Assembly: GCF_030052815.1 (NCBI RefSeq)
Contig: NC_079502.1
Location: forward strand, 34,464,050 to 34,528,049
From: Hevea brasiliensis
Lineage: Eukaryota; Streptophyta; Magnoliopsida; Malpighiales; Euphorbiaceae
Direction of reading: 5' to 3'
DNA: 64,000 nt
Shown: positions 35,101 through 47,475 of the stretch, piece by piece
How the letters are laid out: each line of letters starts with the position of its first letter
How positions within the stretch are numbered: position 1 is the stretch's first letter
Translations under genes and position numbers: made by a program
Notes under the pieces: model-generated
Database searches by the model: none
The model's input: the letters and a program-made list of their open reading frames with translations, nothing else
Told to the model about the DNA's origin: nothing

Positions 35101-36105
35101 CATACTGTCCCCAATTTAACTCTATCATATTTCATGTATAATTTTCATCAATTCACATACAAATTCAAGGGTTTACAAGCTGCCAACCATGGTAGTTTAC
35201 TAAGGTATTGAATTCCCTTTTTAAACTCCTAATTTCAAGCACTAACATATATATACATGGGCATTAACTTGCTACACTTTAATTTCAGTTAATCAACCTT
35301 AATTCCCATCAATTCCCATCAATTTAATGTAAGAAACACTCAAGTAATATAGGCTCCCATGGCTGCTTAAAATTGGGCAGTCCAATAACTTAATAATTCC
35401 ATCAATTTTCATCACCAATCAACTCATCTCAAGCTAAACATAAACTTTACTTAAGAAAGGAAGTGAATTGGACACTTATCTCTTTTTGGAGTTTGCTAAA
35501 ACTTCACCAAAACTCTTCTTTCTTGCTTCCAATATGCTGTCCAAGGTGTGTAGATAAAGTTTAGTGAAGAAATCTACAAAGAAATTGGCTTGAATAAAGG
35601 TAGATGAAGGCTTTGCATGAAATGGCTATGGGAGAGTTTAAGGAAACCATTTTCGGGAAAGAAGAATTCATAGAGAAGAAGATGATGACTTAGTGGAAGA
35701 TTTGTCCCATTTGATTTATATAGTGCCACCAAACTCCACTAATTGAATTTACATTAAAATATTTCAAGGTTTTCCCTAATTTGCAATAACGCCCACTTAA
35801 TTCTTTAATTTACATTATGTGTAATATTTCTTATTTTCATGGTATTTTCAAAATTTAACACTACTAATTTTTCATGGACATTTAGGTCAAAAGTCAACTC
35901 AAGGTATCAATTGACCAAAATGCCCCTTTTTGGGTTGTATTTTCGATTTTTCAGTGACACCGATTTAATCCTTGTCCTGCTGATTTTCTTAAATTTTTGT
36001 TTTTATTTGTACTGACTTACTAATTTTTCTTTCATATTTTTAATGTCAATTACACTTTAACAGATGTTTATTTAAGTCTTAAAAATATTTCCCAGGGTTT
36101 CCCAC
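32158..36105 (-). repeat. TRG2 5' LTR, major part (up to Gypsy-1)
   Basis: It matches 25789 to about 29720 of the other LTR with scattered changes. Its microsatellite has three TCTG units instead of four. The LTR is cut after GGGTTTCCCAC by Gypsy-1 and resumes at 46976. Confidence 0.92.
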
Positions 36106-39100
36106 TGTAACACCCTCCCTGTAGCAACTCCGTACATTCTACTATTTCGGTGACCAGTATCGGTTCGGACAGTTAGAATGTCCGGAAAAATATTTAAACT
36201 AAAGTGAGGAACCATAACTCAAATATTAATAAAAAAAATTTAGGAAAAATTTTAGAAATAAAATACAACCAAGTTAAATGAGCCGGTGCCCTAGTGATGG
36301 GTAACCTAGAGGGAAGTTGCGGTTCTCGCAACTAGGAGCCCTAGAGCTGAGAGAAAATTTATAAAATAATTTACGGGACTCTAGAGAAGGGTCATTGAGA
36401 TTCCTATAGCATTAGAATGCCAAGAAAATAATTAGAAAAATTTTTAAATAGGTACAAATAATTTTGGCTCAATAAGCTAAACGAAGCTTTTTTTTGGTCA
36501 TTTCGTCTTCAGAGATGATTTTTGGCCGACTTGTACATTTAAGTAAATAATTATTATGATCTAAAATATGAATAAATATTGCTAAAAATTTAATTAAAAA
36601 TAAATAGAAAGAAAAGAAAAAAAAAGAAGAAAAATGGGACTTTTGACATCATGCTTATGCAATTAAAATCCTCCCACCCAATCACATTGTGACACATGGC
36701 AATAACTCATTTAAAATGACTAAATGGCCAGAAAATGAAAGAAAACAAATCAGTTTCTTTCATTTTCTTCAGCTGCAATGAACCAGCTCCAAGCTATCCA
36801 CCATTGCCATCCCAACCAAGCTTCCTTTCCCACCATTTTACACCATAAAATCCCTTGCTCCTTTCATTAAAAATTTTCCTTACACCTAGAGCAAGTCTTG
36901 GGCAGCAAAAAGAAGGAGGAAAAGAGAAGTTCTCAAGCTTTGGAAATTAGCTAAATCAAGGTTAGTGCCAAATTTATTCTCTCTCTCACTCAATTCATGT
37001 TTAAGGACATGATATAAGTTGAAATTGTAAGTTTAATGCATAAATTAAACTTTGAGAACTTGGAGACTAGAACAAAATTAGGGTTTCCTCATGTAATGGT
37101 ATATGAACATTGTAATGGTAAATTAGTGATGATTTGAATGTGTGTGAGGAGGAATTGAAGTGAGTAAGGATGTTGGAGTTGAACTTAGGCATGTTGCCCT
37201 TGGTAACCTGCAGGACTGGTTGTGAGTCCAGCAGGTTTGGGCAGCCATAAATGGAGTTTTATAGGTTCAATTGGTGCAAGACCAATTGGACATGAAACTA
37301 GACACATAATGGCACAACATTGGTGAAGAAACCTTGCCCAGAAAACCAAACTAAGTTAACCTAAAAATTGCCCTAATCCGGGTGACTTGCATTATGCCTG
37401 GGCAAAATGACAAAATGAACAGTGTTTATTCATTTGGTCATAACTCAGTGTAGAAAGGTCCAATTGACCTGAAATTTTACCAGAAGATATCTAAGATATA
37501 GACCTACAACTTTTATGAAGAATACAAATCCAAATTCTGATCATAACCTAGTCAAATTGCCAATCAAACTTAAGTTACCAAATCTGGCAGAACCAGTTTT
37601 GCCCAGAATTTTGGATTCTGTCCAATCCGGCCAGTTATGGTGTTTAGGCCATAACTTGAGGTGGAAAACTCCAAATGGAGTGATTCAAAAAAGGAAATGT
37701 AACTAGACACAATAAGGAACAACCTTCATGTAGATAATTTTGCCAAATTCCTACTGTACAAATTACTAATGGAATAGTAAACTTAATGCTTGAATTTTGA
37801 AAATTGTGAATAACCAACACTAAGCTTAGAAATAGTATTGGCAACCGATACCAACAATTTTAGAATACAACATGTGGTATGTTGGGAATATTAGAACCAA
37901 TGTACCTATTGTCTATGCAAAAGTCAACATTTTAGTTGACTAATGAAATAAATAGTAACACTTAAACTTCAATTTCAAGAATTGTAAAATTTAAAAGTGT
38001 AACATGCCTTAGTACACCTAGCAAGATTGGTTTGGATAGGTTGGCTTGCCAATAGGGTTCAGTTAGCAGTACTATACATGGCATTATGCCATTCTGTGAT
38101 TTCATGGCTTTTAGCCATTCTGACATTGTGTTGATACTTGGCCTTATGCCTAATGTTATTACAGCTTATTAGATGTTCTATTGCACACTGGGAGATACAT
38201 ATGTGACCGATGGTGTGACGGCCCGAGGTACTTGATACCTAGTGCCAGTTTACCCATTTATCCAGTCCAATCATCTGGTATAGGTTACTTGGGCAACTAA
38301 AAATGAAAGTGGATAAATTTAATGAAATTATGAATATAACAAATACAAAATAAATAAGATTACCAATAATGATCAAAATAATTATCTGCATAAGACATCA
38401 GAACATGCATTGCATATTTATTTTCTGTTATTTCTTTTTATTTTATTATTGGCACCACTAAGCATTATTGCTTAGCGCGTTGCTTTTTGCCACGCGTAGG
38501 TTCTGGAGAGACCGATAGAGAGCCTAGTAGACCACAGACTGGGTGAGACCTTCTGCAGCTCTGCATAGTGTCCGCGTCACCTCACCGTCATCAGTGCATT
38601 AGTATGACACTAGGTTTTATTTTTGTATTTTGTAATTAACTTTTATTTTCTCATGTGTAATTAAGACTTATGTAATGTATTTTGGGTATTGATGTAAGTA
38701 ATAGAAATTGTGTTTATGAATGAAAAAGTGAATATTTATTTATGACTTTTATATGAATATCATATGAGATAAATGATTGAGAAATAGAAATGTTGTTGAA
38801 AAATATTGAGATTTTATTGATGAAATGCAGTTTGGGATTGATTGGAAATTTTGGAAGTGTTTTTCACAGGTTTCGAAGAACTGCTTCTCCATTTTTAGCC
38901 GGTACTCTGCCGGATTTTCTATAAAATTTGCGAAACCTCAAATAAGTTGATGTTTTCCATAAATGACTCAAATAAATTATACTTCACCAATTGTACTTCA
39001 TAACTATGAGAAAATAAATAAGGAAGGATAAAAATAATTGAAATAAAATATGGTGTTCTGGTACACTGTGTGGCATATCTTGCTTGGTTACACTGTAGAT

Positions 39101-39117
39101 GGGTAAGGGGTGTCACA
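36106..39117 (+). repeat. Gypsy-1 5' LTR
   Basis: It runs from TGTAACACCCTCCCTG to GGGGTGTCACA. It holds an imperfect hairpin at 37408-37440 (TGACAAAATGAACA / ATTCATTTGGTCA), the AACTCCAAATGGAGTGATTC module at about 37665 and a GTGTGACGGCCCGAGG box at 38213. No gene. Confidence 0.94.
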
Positions 39118-39122
39118 TTTAG

Positions 39123-39134
39123 TGGTATCAGAGC
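39123..39134 (+). other. Gypsy-1 primer-binding site
   Basis: TGGTATCAGAGC begins five bases after the LTR end, matching initiator Met-tRNA. Confidence 0.92.
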
Positions 39135-39243
39135 ACGGTTTAGGCATTTCTAGGTCTAGATCGAGTCCATACCATGCATTGTATTTGTAAGAGTCAAGGT
39201 GACACTAATGCTGATATGTTGTCTTTGTTATTTTGAATGGGAT

Positions 39244-40459
39244 ATGGACCATACATCACAGAGGGCAGTTGAGGAGGAAGTGGAGAGTCATGCTCCATCT
39301 GCAGTAACTGAGACTGGGGGTAGGGTAGAACCTGCTCCACCAGCTCCAGTAGAGCCTGCTCAGCCTCTACAAGCCATGTTTCAACAAATGGCCGAGTTCT
39401 TCAGACAAATGGCTGGAGTAATGCCACCACCACCATCACCTCCATAGCAGAAATCACATCTAGAAAGACTGAGAAAATTTAGAGTAGTGGACTTCTTTGG
39501 CAAGAGAGAAGATGATTTTTTTGTAGCCGAAAACTGGTTGAACAGAACAGGGAGAGTTTTAAAACAACTCCATTGCACTCTAGAGCAAAACTTAGAAGCT
39601 GTTGTATCTCTGTTACAAGATGATGCCTACCAATGGTGAGATACAGTGTTTAGTGAAGTGCAGCCAGAACTAATAACTTGGGACTTCTTCCTCTCAGAAT
39701 TCCAGAAGAAATATGTGGGTAGTGTATACCTAGAAGAGAGAAGAAGAGAGTTCATTAACTTGAGGCAGAGATAGCTAACAGTAGCAGAGTATGAAAAGGA
39801 ATTTTTCAGACTGAGCCACTACAGAAGGGAGATAATCCTTAATGAGGCAGAAAGGTATAAGAGATTTGAAGAGGGATTAAATGATAATCTAAAGATCATT
39901 ATCACTGCCTTGGGAATCACAGACTTCACTAAGTTATTGGAAACTGCATTAAAAGTTGAGAAAGTAAGAATAAGTGAGCAGACTAGAAGGGAGAGACAGC
40001 AGAAGAGAGGTCTGGGTCAGTCTAGTTTATCTCCTGCACCTAGGAAGAAGTTCAAAGGTCCACCTGCACAGAGTTCAGGTCAACCACAAGGTCAGGATTA
40101 GTCCCAGGGGCCCAGGCCACAGTTCACCCCTAGGAGAGGTCAGTCCACACCATCAGTGGGTAGCTCTCTAGGGATGGGGTTCAGGGGACCAGCCTCAGCA
40201 TCTTCTACATGTCTGCATTGCCTGAAATGGAATAAGGGGGAGTGTTGGAGAGTGACAGGTTCCTCTTAAGGTGTGAGTCAATAGAGCATCTGTTAAGGGA
40301 CTATCCACGCAGAACTGCTACAGCTGATACAACACAAGCAGATAGACCTGCTCTTGCACCACAAAGGGGTAGGAAATCTGGCAAATCTAAGGCAGTGGGA
40401 CCATCATAGAGACTAGAATCTGAGCTAGCAAAGAGGCCTAAGTGCAAAGCACCTGCCAG
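39244..40459 (+). pseudogene. Gypsy-1 gag
   Basis: The ATG follows GGGAT and opens MDHTSQRAVEEEVESHAP. A proline-rich segment leads to LRKFRVVDFFGKRE, ENWLNRTGRVLKQLHCTLEQ, LLQDDAYQW, WDFFLSEFQKKYVG, VAEYEKEFFRLSHY and FTKLLETALKVEKVR, a complete capsid domain. Stops at 39445, 39638 (TGG to TGA), 39771 and 40099 interrupt it. A one-base loss near 40265 removes the first cysteine of the knuckle, which continues LRCESIEHLLRDYP with tyrosine at the last cysteine position. Confidence 0.88.
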
Positions 40460-41158
40460 AGCCTATGCCATAAGAGCTCAGGAGGAGCAAGATGCCCCAG
40501 ACGTCATCAGGGGTATGTTCTCCCTCTACTATACACCTGTACTTGCATTGGTGGATCTAGGATCCACTCATTCATACGTCTGCATCAACCTACCTATAGA
40601 AAGGGGGATATTAGTAGGGGAGAGTGACTAAGACATTCTGGTCACTAATCCATTGGGCCACAGTGTAGTGGTGAACAAAGTATACAAGGGTTGCCCGTTA
40701 AGGATTCAGGGGTATGAATTCTTGGCAAACCTGATTGAATTAACTTTCCATGAGTTTGAAGTGATTTTAGTAATGAACTGGTTGTCACGTCATCAGCCAA
40801 TGGTTGATTCTAAATTGAAGAGAATTTCCTTGAAAACTCCTAAGGGTAATGAGATCACAGTTGTGGGGAAAAGGACAGATTTCTTGTCCAATGTCATCTC
40901 AGCCACAGTTGCAAGAAAACTAATAAGAAAAGGCTGTGAAGCCTACCTAGCACATGTGGTGGATACTAGGCAAGCTAAGCCAGATCTATGTGACATACCC
41001 ACAGTAAGAGACTTCTCAAATGTGTTCCGTGAAGAATTGCCTGGCTTGCCATCAGAAAGGGAAGTCGAATTTGCTATTGAGATACTGCTGGGTATAGCAC
41101 CAATCTCTATTGCTCCTTATAGGGTGGCACCCACAGAATTGAAGGAACTGAAAATCTA
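40460..41158 (+). pseudogene. Gypsy-1 protease and linker
   Basis: ARAYAIRAQEEQDAPDVIRG leads to the protease active-site box ALVDLGSTHSYVC (D-x-G-S-T intact). VNKVYKGCPLRIQGYEFL, VILVMNWLSRHQPMVD, KLIRKGCEAYLAHVVDT, DIPTVRDFSNVFREELPGLP and [17 protein letters not shown] follow. A TAA in SD-stop-DI (40629) and a TAG at the end (CAG in the relative) break it. Confidence 0.87.
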
Positions 41159-42330
41159 GTTACAGGAGTTACTAGATAAGGGGTTCATACGCCCCAGTGT
41201 GTCACCATGGGAAGCCCCAGTGTTTGTTAAGAAGAAGGATGGGACATTGAGATTGTGCATCAATTACCGACAGTTGAATAAAGTGACTATGAAGAACAAA
41301 TATCCGTTTCCTAGAATTAATGATCTGTTTGATCAGTTGAAGGGAGCAGGAGTATTTTCTAAAATTAATCTCAAATCAGGGTATCATCAGTTGAGGGTGA
41401 AGGATGCAGATGTGCCAAAGACTGCATTCAGGACCCGGTATGGGCATTATGAGTTCATAGTGATGCCCTTTGGCCTAACAAATACACCAGCAGTATTCAT
41501 GGATCTTATGAACCGTATCTTCCATCCATATCTAGATCGGTTCGTAGTGGTTTTTATTGATGATATTTTGGTGTATTCCAAGACTAGGGAAGAACATGAT
41601 GAGCATTTGAGAATTGTCCTGCAAACCTTGAGAGAAAAGAAGCTGTAAGCTAAGTTGTCCAAGTGTGACTTCTGGTTGGGTGAGATTCCATTCCTTGGAC
41701 ACATAGTGTCAGCTGATGGGATTAGAGTGGATCCTAAGAAAATAGAAGCAGTGATGGAATGGAAGCCTCCAGAAATACAACTGAGGTCAGAAGTTTCTTG
41801 GGGCTAGCTGGGTATTACAGAAGATTTGTGAAGGGATTTTCCTTAATAGCTACTCCAATGACCAAGTTGTTACACAAGAATGTCAGATTTGACTGGAATG
41901 ACAAATGTCAGGCCAGTTTTGAGAAGTTGAAGGCTATGTTGACAGAGGCACCAGTGTTAACACAGCCAATGTTGGGAAAAGACTTTGTGGTCTACAGTGA
42001 TACCTCTCATAATGGGTTAGGGTGTGTATTGATGCAAGAGGGGAAGGTGGTCGCTTATGCTTCCAGGCAGCTGAGGCCACATGAACAGAATTACCCTACC
42101 CATGATCTAGAACTTGCAGCAATTATCTTCGCACTGAAGATATGGAGGCACTACTTATATGGTGAAAAGTGCTACATTTACACAGACCACAAAAGTCTGA
42201 AATACTTACCAACCTAGAAGGAGCTCAACCTCAGACAAAGGTGATGGATTAAGTTCCTGAAGGACTATGATTGTGTGATTGATTACCATCCTGGGAAGGC
42301 AAATGTAGTTGCCAATGCTTTGAGCAGAAA
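41159..42330 (+). pseudogene. Gypsy-1 reverse transcriptase and RNase H
   Basis: Motifs: [83 protein letters not shown] and the active site [14 protein letters not shown] (intact DD, about 41552). Then [42 protein letters not shown]. RNase [66 protein letters not shown] and [16 protein letters not shown]. Breaks: TAA at 41646, a one-base loss near 41764, a TAG at 42215 and a TGA at 42242. Confidence 0.9.
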
Positions 42331-43933
42331 ATCCATCACAACTTTGAGATCATTGAATGCCCGTCTATCCTTGGCTCGAGATGGAGCTATTTTGGCTGAG
42401 TTGCAAGTGAGGCCAAACCTGCTACAGCAGATTTTAGATGGGCAGAAGGTAGATGAGAAATTAATGACTACTGTGAGTAAAATCTCAGAGGAGAAAGCAA
42501 CTGACTATGATATGAAACCAGATGGGTGTTTGTACTATAAAGGAAGAGTATGTGTACTAGATGATGGGGAATTGAAAGCCAGTATTCTAAAAGAGGCACA
42601 CACCAATGTTTATGCTATGCACCCAGGAAGTACAAAAATGTATTATGACTTGAAGCTTCATTATTAGTGGCCTGGTATGAAGAAGGACATAACTAACTAT
42701 GTGACTAAATGCTTGACATGTCAGCAAGTCAAGGCAGAACATCAAGTTCCATCGGGTTTGCTACAGCCTATACGTATACTTGAATGGAAATGGGATCTGG
42801 TCACCATAGATTTTATAAGTGGTCTACCTCTCACCCAGAAGAACCATGATGTAGTATGGGTGATAGTAGATAGATTGACGAAATTAGCACACTTTCTGCC
42901 TGTTAGGACTGACTACTCACTGGAGAAGTTAGCAGAATTGTATATTAGTGAGATAGTTAGACTGCATGGAATCTTACTTTCCATCATATCTGATCGAGAC
43001 CCAAGGTTTACATCGAGATTTTGGAAGAAGTTGCATGAATTCTTGAGTACATAACTCCACTTCAGTACAGCTTTCCATCCTCAAATGGATGGGCAATCAG
43101 AAAAAGTAATCCAGATAAACAATTGAAACCAATTGAATTAATACAAATATTGAACTGAAATGATAATAATATCATGAAATATATGTCAGGTCCTTGAGGA
43201 TATGCTGAGGAGTTGTGTCATTGAGTTTGAGGGAAGTTGGGATAGATACCTTCAACTGGCAGAATTTGCATACAACAATAGCTACCAAGCTAGCATCCGA
43301 ATGGCCCTGTATGAAGCACTGTATGGGAGGAAATATAGAACTCCAGTGTGTTGGACTGAATTGGACGAAGATAAACTGGTAGGGCCAGACTTGGTGAAAC
43401 AGACTGAGAAGAAAGTAAAACTAATCAAAGCCAATCTGAAGGTTGCCTTAGACAGACAGAAATCTTATGCCGACCTGAAGAGGAAAGAAATAGAATATGC
43501 AGTTGGCGACAAAGTGTTCCTCAAGGTGTCACCATGGAAGAAGATACAGAGGTTTGGAAGAAAAGGTAAGTTAAGCCCTAGGTTCATTGGCCCATATGAA
43601 GTCATTGAACGTGTGGGTCCAGTGGCCTATAGGCTAACTTTACCACTAGAGCTGGACAAGATCCACAATGTGTTCCACGTATCTATGCTAAGAAGATACC
43701 ACTCAGATCCTTCACATGTCATTTCCATGAAAGAAATTGAAGTACAACTAGATTTAACATATGAAGAAGAACCCATACAGATCTTGGCTTGGGAAGTGAA
43801 AGAGTTGAGGAATAAGCAGATTCCACAGGTGAAAGTGCTTTGGAGGCACCATAACACCGAGGAGGCAACTTGGGAAAGTGAAGAGATGATGAGGCAACAG
43901 TTCCCTCAACTGTTTGCATCAGGTAAATTTTGA
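42331..43933 (+). pseudogene. Gypsy-1 integrase with C-terminal chromodomain, interrupted by a 75-bp intron-like insert
   Basis: The HHCC zinc domain spans AHTNVYAMHPGSTKMYYDLK to CLTCQQVK. The DDE triad is D in [12 protein letters not shown] in [14 protein letters not shown] and E in DGQSEKVIQ. Directly after VIQ lies the 75-bp insert. The frame then resumes exactly with [22 protein letters not shown] and EALYGRKYRTP. GDKVFLKVSPWKK and LSPRFIGPYEVIERVGPVAYRL are the GPY/F module. EEPIQILAWEVKELRNKQIP..VKVLWRHHNTEEATWE is the Tekay-type chromodomain. Stops: TAG at 42665, TAA at 43052 and those in the insert. Confidence 0.9.
43115..43189 (+). other. Intron-like 75-bp insert in Gypsy-1 integrase
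   Basis: It sits exactly between the codons for Q and V in VIQ-VLEDML, phase 0. It is AT-rich and has in-frame stops, starting with TGA at its fourth codon. It ends ATATGTCAG before GTCCTTGAG. The left border here reads CCAG-ATAAAC; the copy in Gypsy-2 reads CCAG-GTAAAC. So the insert has GT-AG borders with AG on the exon side in the relative, and a G-to-A change at the donor in this copy. Confidence 0.7.
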
Positions 43934-43944
43934 GGATGAAATTT

Positions 43945-43962
43945 AAATTAGAGGGGAAGAGT
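43945..43962 (+). other. Gypsy-1 polypurine tract
   Basis: A TTAGAGGGGAAGAGT stretch directly precedes the 3' LTR. Gypsy-2 has the same stretch. Confidence 0.85.
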
Positions 43963-46900
43963 TGTAACACCCTCCCTGTAGCAACTCCATACATTCTACT
44001 GTTCCGGTGACTAGTCTCAGTCTGGACATTTAGAATGTTCAGAAAAATATTTAAACTAAAGTGGGAAACCATAATTAACTCAAATATTAATAAGAAAAAT
44101 TTACGAAAAATTTTAAAAATAAAATACAACCATGTTAAATGATCCGGTGCCCTAGCGATGGGTAACCTATTGTGAAGTTGTGGTTCTCGTAACTAGGAGC
44201 CCTAAACCCGAGGGAAAATTTATAAAATAATTTTTGGGACTCCAGAGAAGGGTCATTGAGATTCCTATGGCATTAGAATACCAAGAAAATGCTTAGAAAA
44301 ATTTTTAAATCTGTACAGATGATTTTGGCTCAATAAGCCAAACGGAGGGCATTTTGGTCATTTCGTCTTCAGAGATGATTTTTGGCTGACTTGTCCATTT
44401 AAGTAAATAATTATTATGATCTAAAATATGAATAAATATTGCAAAAATTTAATTGAAAATGAATAGAAAGAAAAAGAAAAAAAAGAAGAAAAATGAGACT
44501 TTTGACATCATGCTTATGCAATTAAAATCCTCCCACCCAATCACATTGTGACACATGGCAATAACACATTTAAAATGACTAAATGGGCAGAAAATGAAAG
44601 AAAACAAATTACTTTCTTTCATTTTCTTCAGCTGCAACGAACCAGCTCCAAGCTATCCACCATTACCATCCCAACCAAGCTTCCTTTCCCACCATTTTAC
44701 ACCATAAAATTCCTTACTCCTTTCATTAAAAATTTTCCTTACACCTAGAGTAAGTCTTGGACAGCAAAAAGAAGGAGGAAAAGAGAAGTTCTCAAGCTTT
44801 GGAAATTAGCTAAATCAAGGTTAGTGCCAAATTTATTCTCTCTCTCACTCAATTCATGTTTAAGGACATGATATAAGTTGAAATTGTAAGTTTAATGCAT
44901 AAATTAAACTTTGAGAACTTGGAGACTTGAACAAAATTAGGGTTTTCTCATGTAATGGTATATGAACATTGTAATGGTCAATTAGTGATGATTTGAATGT
45001 GTGTGAGGAGGAATTGAAGTGAGTAAGGATGTTGGAGTTGAACTTAGGCATGTTGCCCTTGGTAACCTGTAGGACTGGTTGTGAGTCCAGCAGGTTTGGG
45101 TAGCCATAAATGGAGTTTTATAGGTTCAATTGGTGTAAGACCAATTGGACATGAAACTAGACACATAATGGCACAACATTGGTGAAGAAACCTTGCCCAG
45201 AAAACCAAACTAAGTTAACCTAAAAATTGCCCTAATCCGGGTGACTTGCATTCTGCCTGGGCAAAATGACAAAATGAACAGTGTTTATTCATTTGATCAT
45301 AACTCAGTGCAGAAAGGTCCAATTGACCTGAAATTTTACCAAAAGATATCTAAGATTCAGACCTACAACTTTTGTGAAGAATACAAATCCAAATTTTGAC
45401 CATAACCTAGTCAAATTGCCAATCAAACTTAAGTTACCAAATCTGGCAGAACCAGTTTTGCCCAGAATTTTGGATTCTATCTAATCTGGCCAGTTATGGT
45501 GTTTAGGCCATAACTTGAGTTGCAAAACTTCAAATGGAGTGATTCAAAAAAGGAAATGTAACTAGACACAATAAGGAATAACCTTCATGAAGACAATTTT
45601 GCCAAATTCTTACTGTACAAATTACCAATGGAATAGTAAACTTAATGCTTGAATTCTGAAAATTGTGAATAACCAACACTAAGCTTAGAAATGGTATTGG
45701 CAACCGATACCAATAATTTTAGAATACAACATGTGGTATGTTGGGAATATTAGAACTAATGTACTTATTGTCTATGCAAAAGTCAACATTTTAGTTGACT
45801 AATGAAATGAATAGTAACACTTAAACTTCAATTTCAAGAATTGTGAAATTTAAAAGTGTAACATGCCCTAGTACACCTAGCAAGATTGGTTTGGATAGGT
45901 TGGCTTGCCAATAGGGTTCAGTTAGCAGTACTGTACATGGCATTATGCCATTCTGTGATTTCATGGCTTTTAGCCATTCTGACATTGTGTTGATACTTGG
46001 CCTTATGCCTAATGTTATTACAGCTTATTAGCTGTTCTATTGTACACTGGGAGATACATATGTGACCGATGGTGTGACGGCCCGAGGTACTTGATACCCA
46101 GTGTCAGTTTACCCGTTTATCCAGTCCAATCATCCAGTATAGGTTACTTGGGCAACTAAAAATGAAAGTGGATAAATTTAATGAAATTATGAATATAGCG
46201 AATACAAAATAAATAAGATTACCAATAATTATTGAAAAAATTGTCTGCATAAGACATCAGAACATGCACTGCATATTTATTTTCTATTATTTCTTTTTAT
46301 TTTATTTTGGTACTACTAAGCATTATTGCTTAGCGCATTACTTTTTGCCACGCGTAGGTTCTGGAGAGATCGATAGAGAGCCCAGTAGACCACAGACTGG
46401 GTGAGACCTTCTGTAGCTATGCATAGTGTCCGTGTCACATCACCGTCATCAGTGCATTGGTAGGACACTATGTTTTATTTTGGTATTTTGTAATTAAATT
46501 TTATTTTCTCATGTATAATTAAGACTTATGTAATGTATTTTGGGTATTGATGTAAGTAATGGACATTGTGTTTATGAATAAAAAAGTGAATATTTATTTA
46601 TGAGTTTTATATGAATATCATATGAGATGAATGATTGAGAAATGAAAATATTGTTAAAAAATATTGAGATTTTGTTGATGAAACAGAGTTTGGGATTGAT
46701 TGGAAATTTTGGAAGTTTTTTTCACAGGTTCCGAAGAACTGTTTCTCCATTTTTAGCCGGTATTCTGCTGGATTTTCTATAAAATTTGCGAAATCTCAAA
46801 TAAATTGATGTTTTCCATAAATGACTCAAATAAATTATACTTCACTAATTGTACTTCATAACTATGTAAAAATAAATAAGGGAGGATAAAAATAATTAAA

Positions 46901-46975
46901 ATAAAATATAGTGTTCTGGTACATTGTGTGGCATATCTTGCTAGGCTACATTGTAGACGGGTAAGGGGTGTCACA
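43963..46975 (+). repeat. Gypsy-1 3' LTR
   Basis: Same ends as the 5' LTR and nearly the same length. Differences are mostly single bases, denser in the first 140 bases. The hairpin is present near 45266-45298 with one more mismatch. Confidence 0.94.
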
Positions 46976-47236
46976 CCCGTAGTCCAGGGCTAGTCAACGG
47001 TCCATGCTGCAACTTTCCAGTGCGGTCACCCATCGCTACGGTTTTTGGCTCATTTAACTTAGTTACATTTCATTGCTATTATTTTTACTTTATTTTTCTT
47101 GTATTTTCCTCTATTGTATTTCATTATTTCATATCTCTTCACTAATATTTAAGTATAATTACAGGCACTCTAGCTGTCCGGACAAACATTGGTCACCAAA
47201 ATAGTAGAATGTACTACCAAATGTAGGGATGTTACA
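46976..47236 (-). repeat. TRG2 5' LTR, terminal part
   Basis: This part begins CCCGTAGTCCAGGGCTAGTC and ends GATGTTACA, matching about 29730-29993 of the other LTR (for example CGGTTTTTGGCTC at 47040 versus 29797). On the minus strand it is the first 261 bases of the LTR. Confidence 0.9.
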
Positions 47237-47241
47237 GCTTG

Positions 47242-47475
47242 CATTAGATTTGTATTTAACATTATTATCCAAATAATAAAGTCCATCATGCATATAACTT
47301 GAGCCAACATATACATTTCCAAAATAAATATTGCAAACATCATTTGTGAACTGAAATTCATAACCATTTCTGGTCAAACTAAATACAGAAATGTTGTTCT
47401 TAAAAGCATCAGGTACATATAAAATATTATTTAAATACAAAACATGTCCATACATGTATAAAGATTTAGATCCTA
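47242..47475 (-). pseudogene. Copia-2 protease-integrase linker (pre-integrase) segment
   Basis: The minus strand reads YGHVLYLNNILYVPDAFKNNISVFSLTRNGYEF, FTNDVCNIYFGNVYVGSS and GLYYLDNN, which is the copia segment between protease and the integrase zinc domain. It lies between the TSD of TRG2 on one side and that of Gypsy-2 on the other, and joins 25788 downstream and 60397 upstream. Confidence 0.88.
47471..47475. repeat. Target-site duplication TCCTA of Gypsy-2 (partner 60392-60396)
   Basis: TCCTA precedes TGTGACACC at 47476 and follows GGTGTTACA at 60391. Confidence 0.93.

Larger units (their letters stand above)
36106..46975 (+). mobile_element. Gypsy-1: full-length Ty3/gypsy chromovirus (Tekay/Del-like) inside the TRG2 5' LTR
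   Basis: Structure: 5' LTR 3012 bp, primer site, gag, protease, RT, RNase H, integrase, chromodomain, polypurine tract, 3' LTR 3013 bp. The 10.9-kb length and the C-terminal chromodomain fit Tekay/Del elements. The flanking bases are CCCAC at the left and CCCGT at the right, only three of five matching, so the duplication has mutated or the copy was altered. Stops and three or more frame breaks make it inactive. The first 140 bases of the two LTRs differ more than the rest. Confidence 0.92.
25789..47236 (-). mobile_element. TRG2: gag-only LTR element with 4.2-kb LTRs, interrupted by Gypsy-1
   Basis: On the minus strand it runs from TGTAACATCCC (at 47236) to GGTGTGACA (at 25789). The left LTR is 4205 bp. 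The right LTR is about 4204 bp once Gypsy-1 is taken out, a strong check on the borders. The internal region is only 2.16 kb: primer site, shortened gag with a CCHC knuckle, a non-coding block shared with TRG1, a chromodomain tail and a polypurine tract. RT and integrase cores are absent. LTR copies differ by a few percent by eye, so the insertion is not recent. Confidence 0.9.

Noticed and set aside
39199..39243. An upstream start for Gypsy-1 gag at 39199
   Set aside because: The corresponding Gypsy-2 start is the ATG of MDPTSQRA, matching 39244 here. The extension is not shared.
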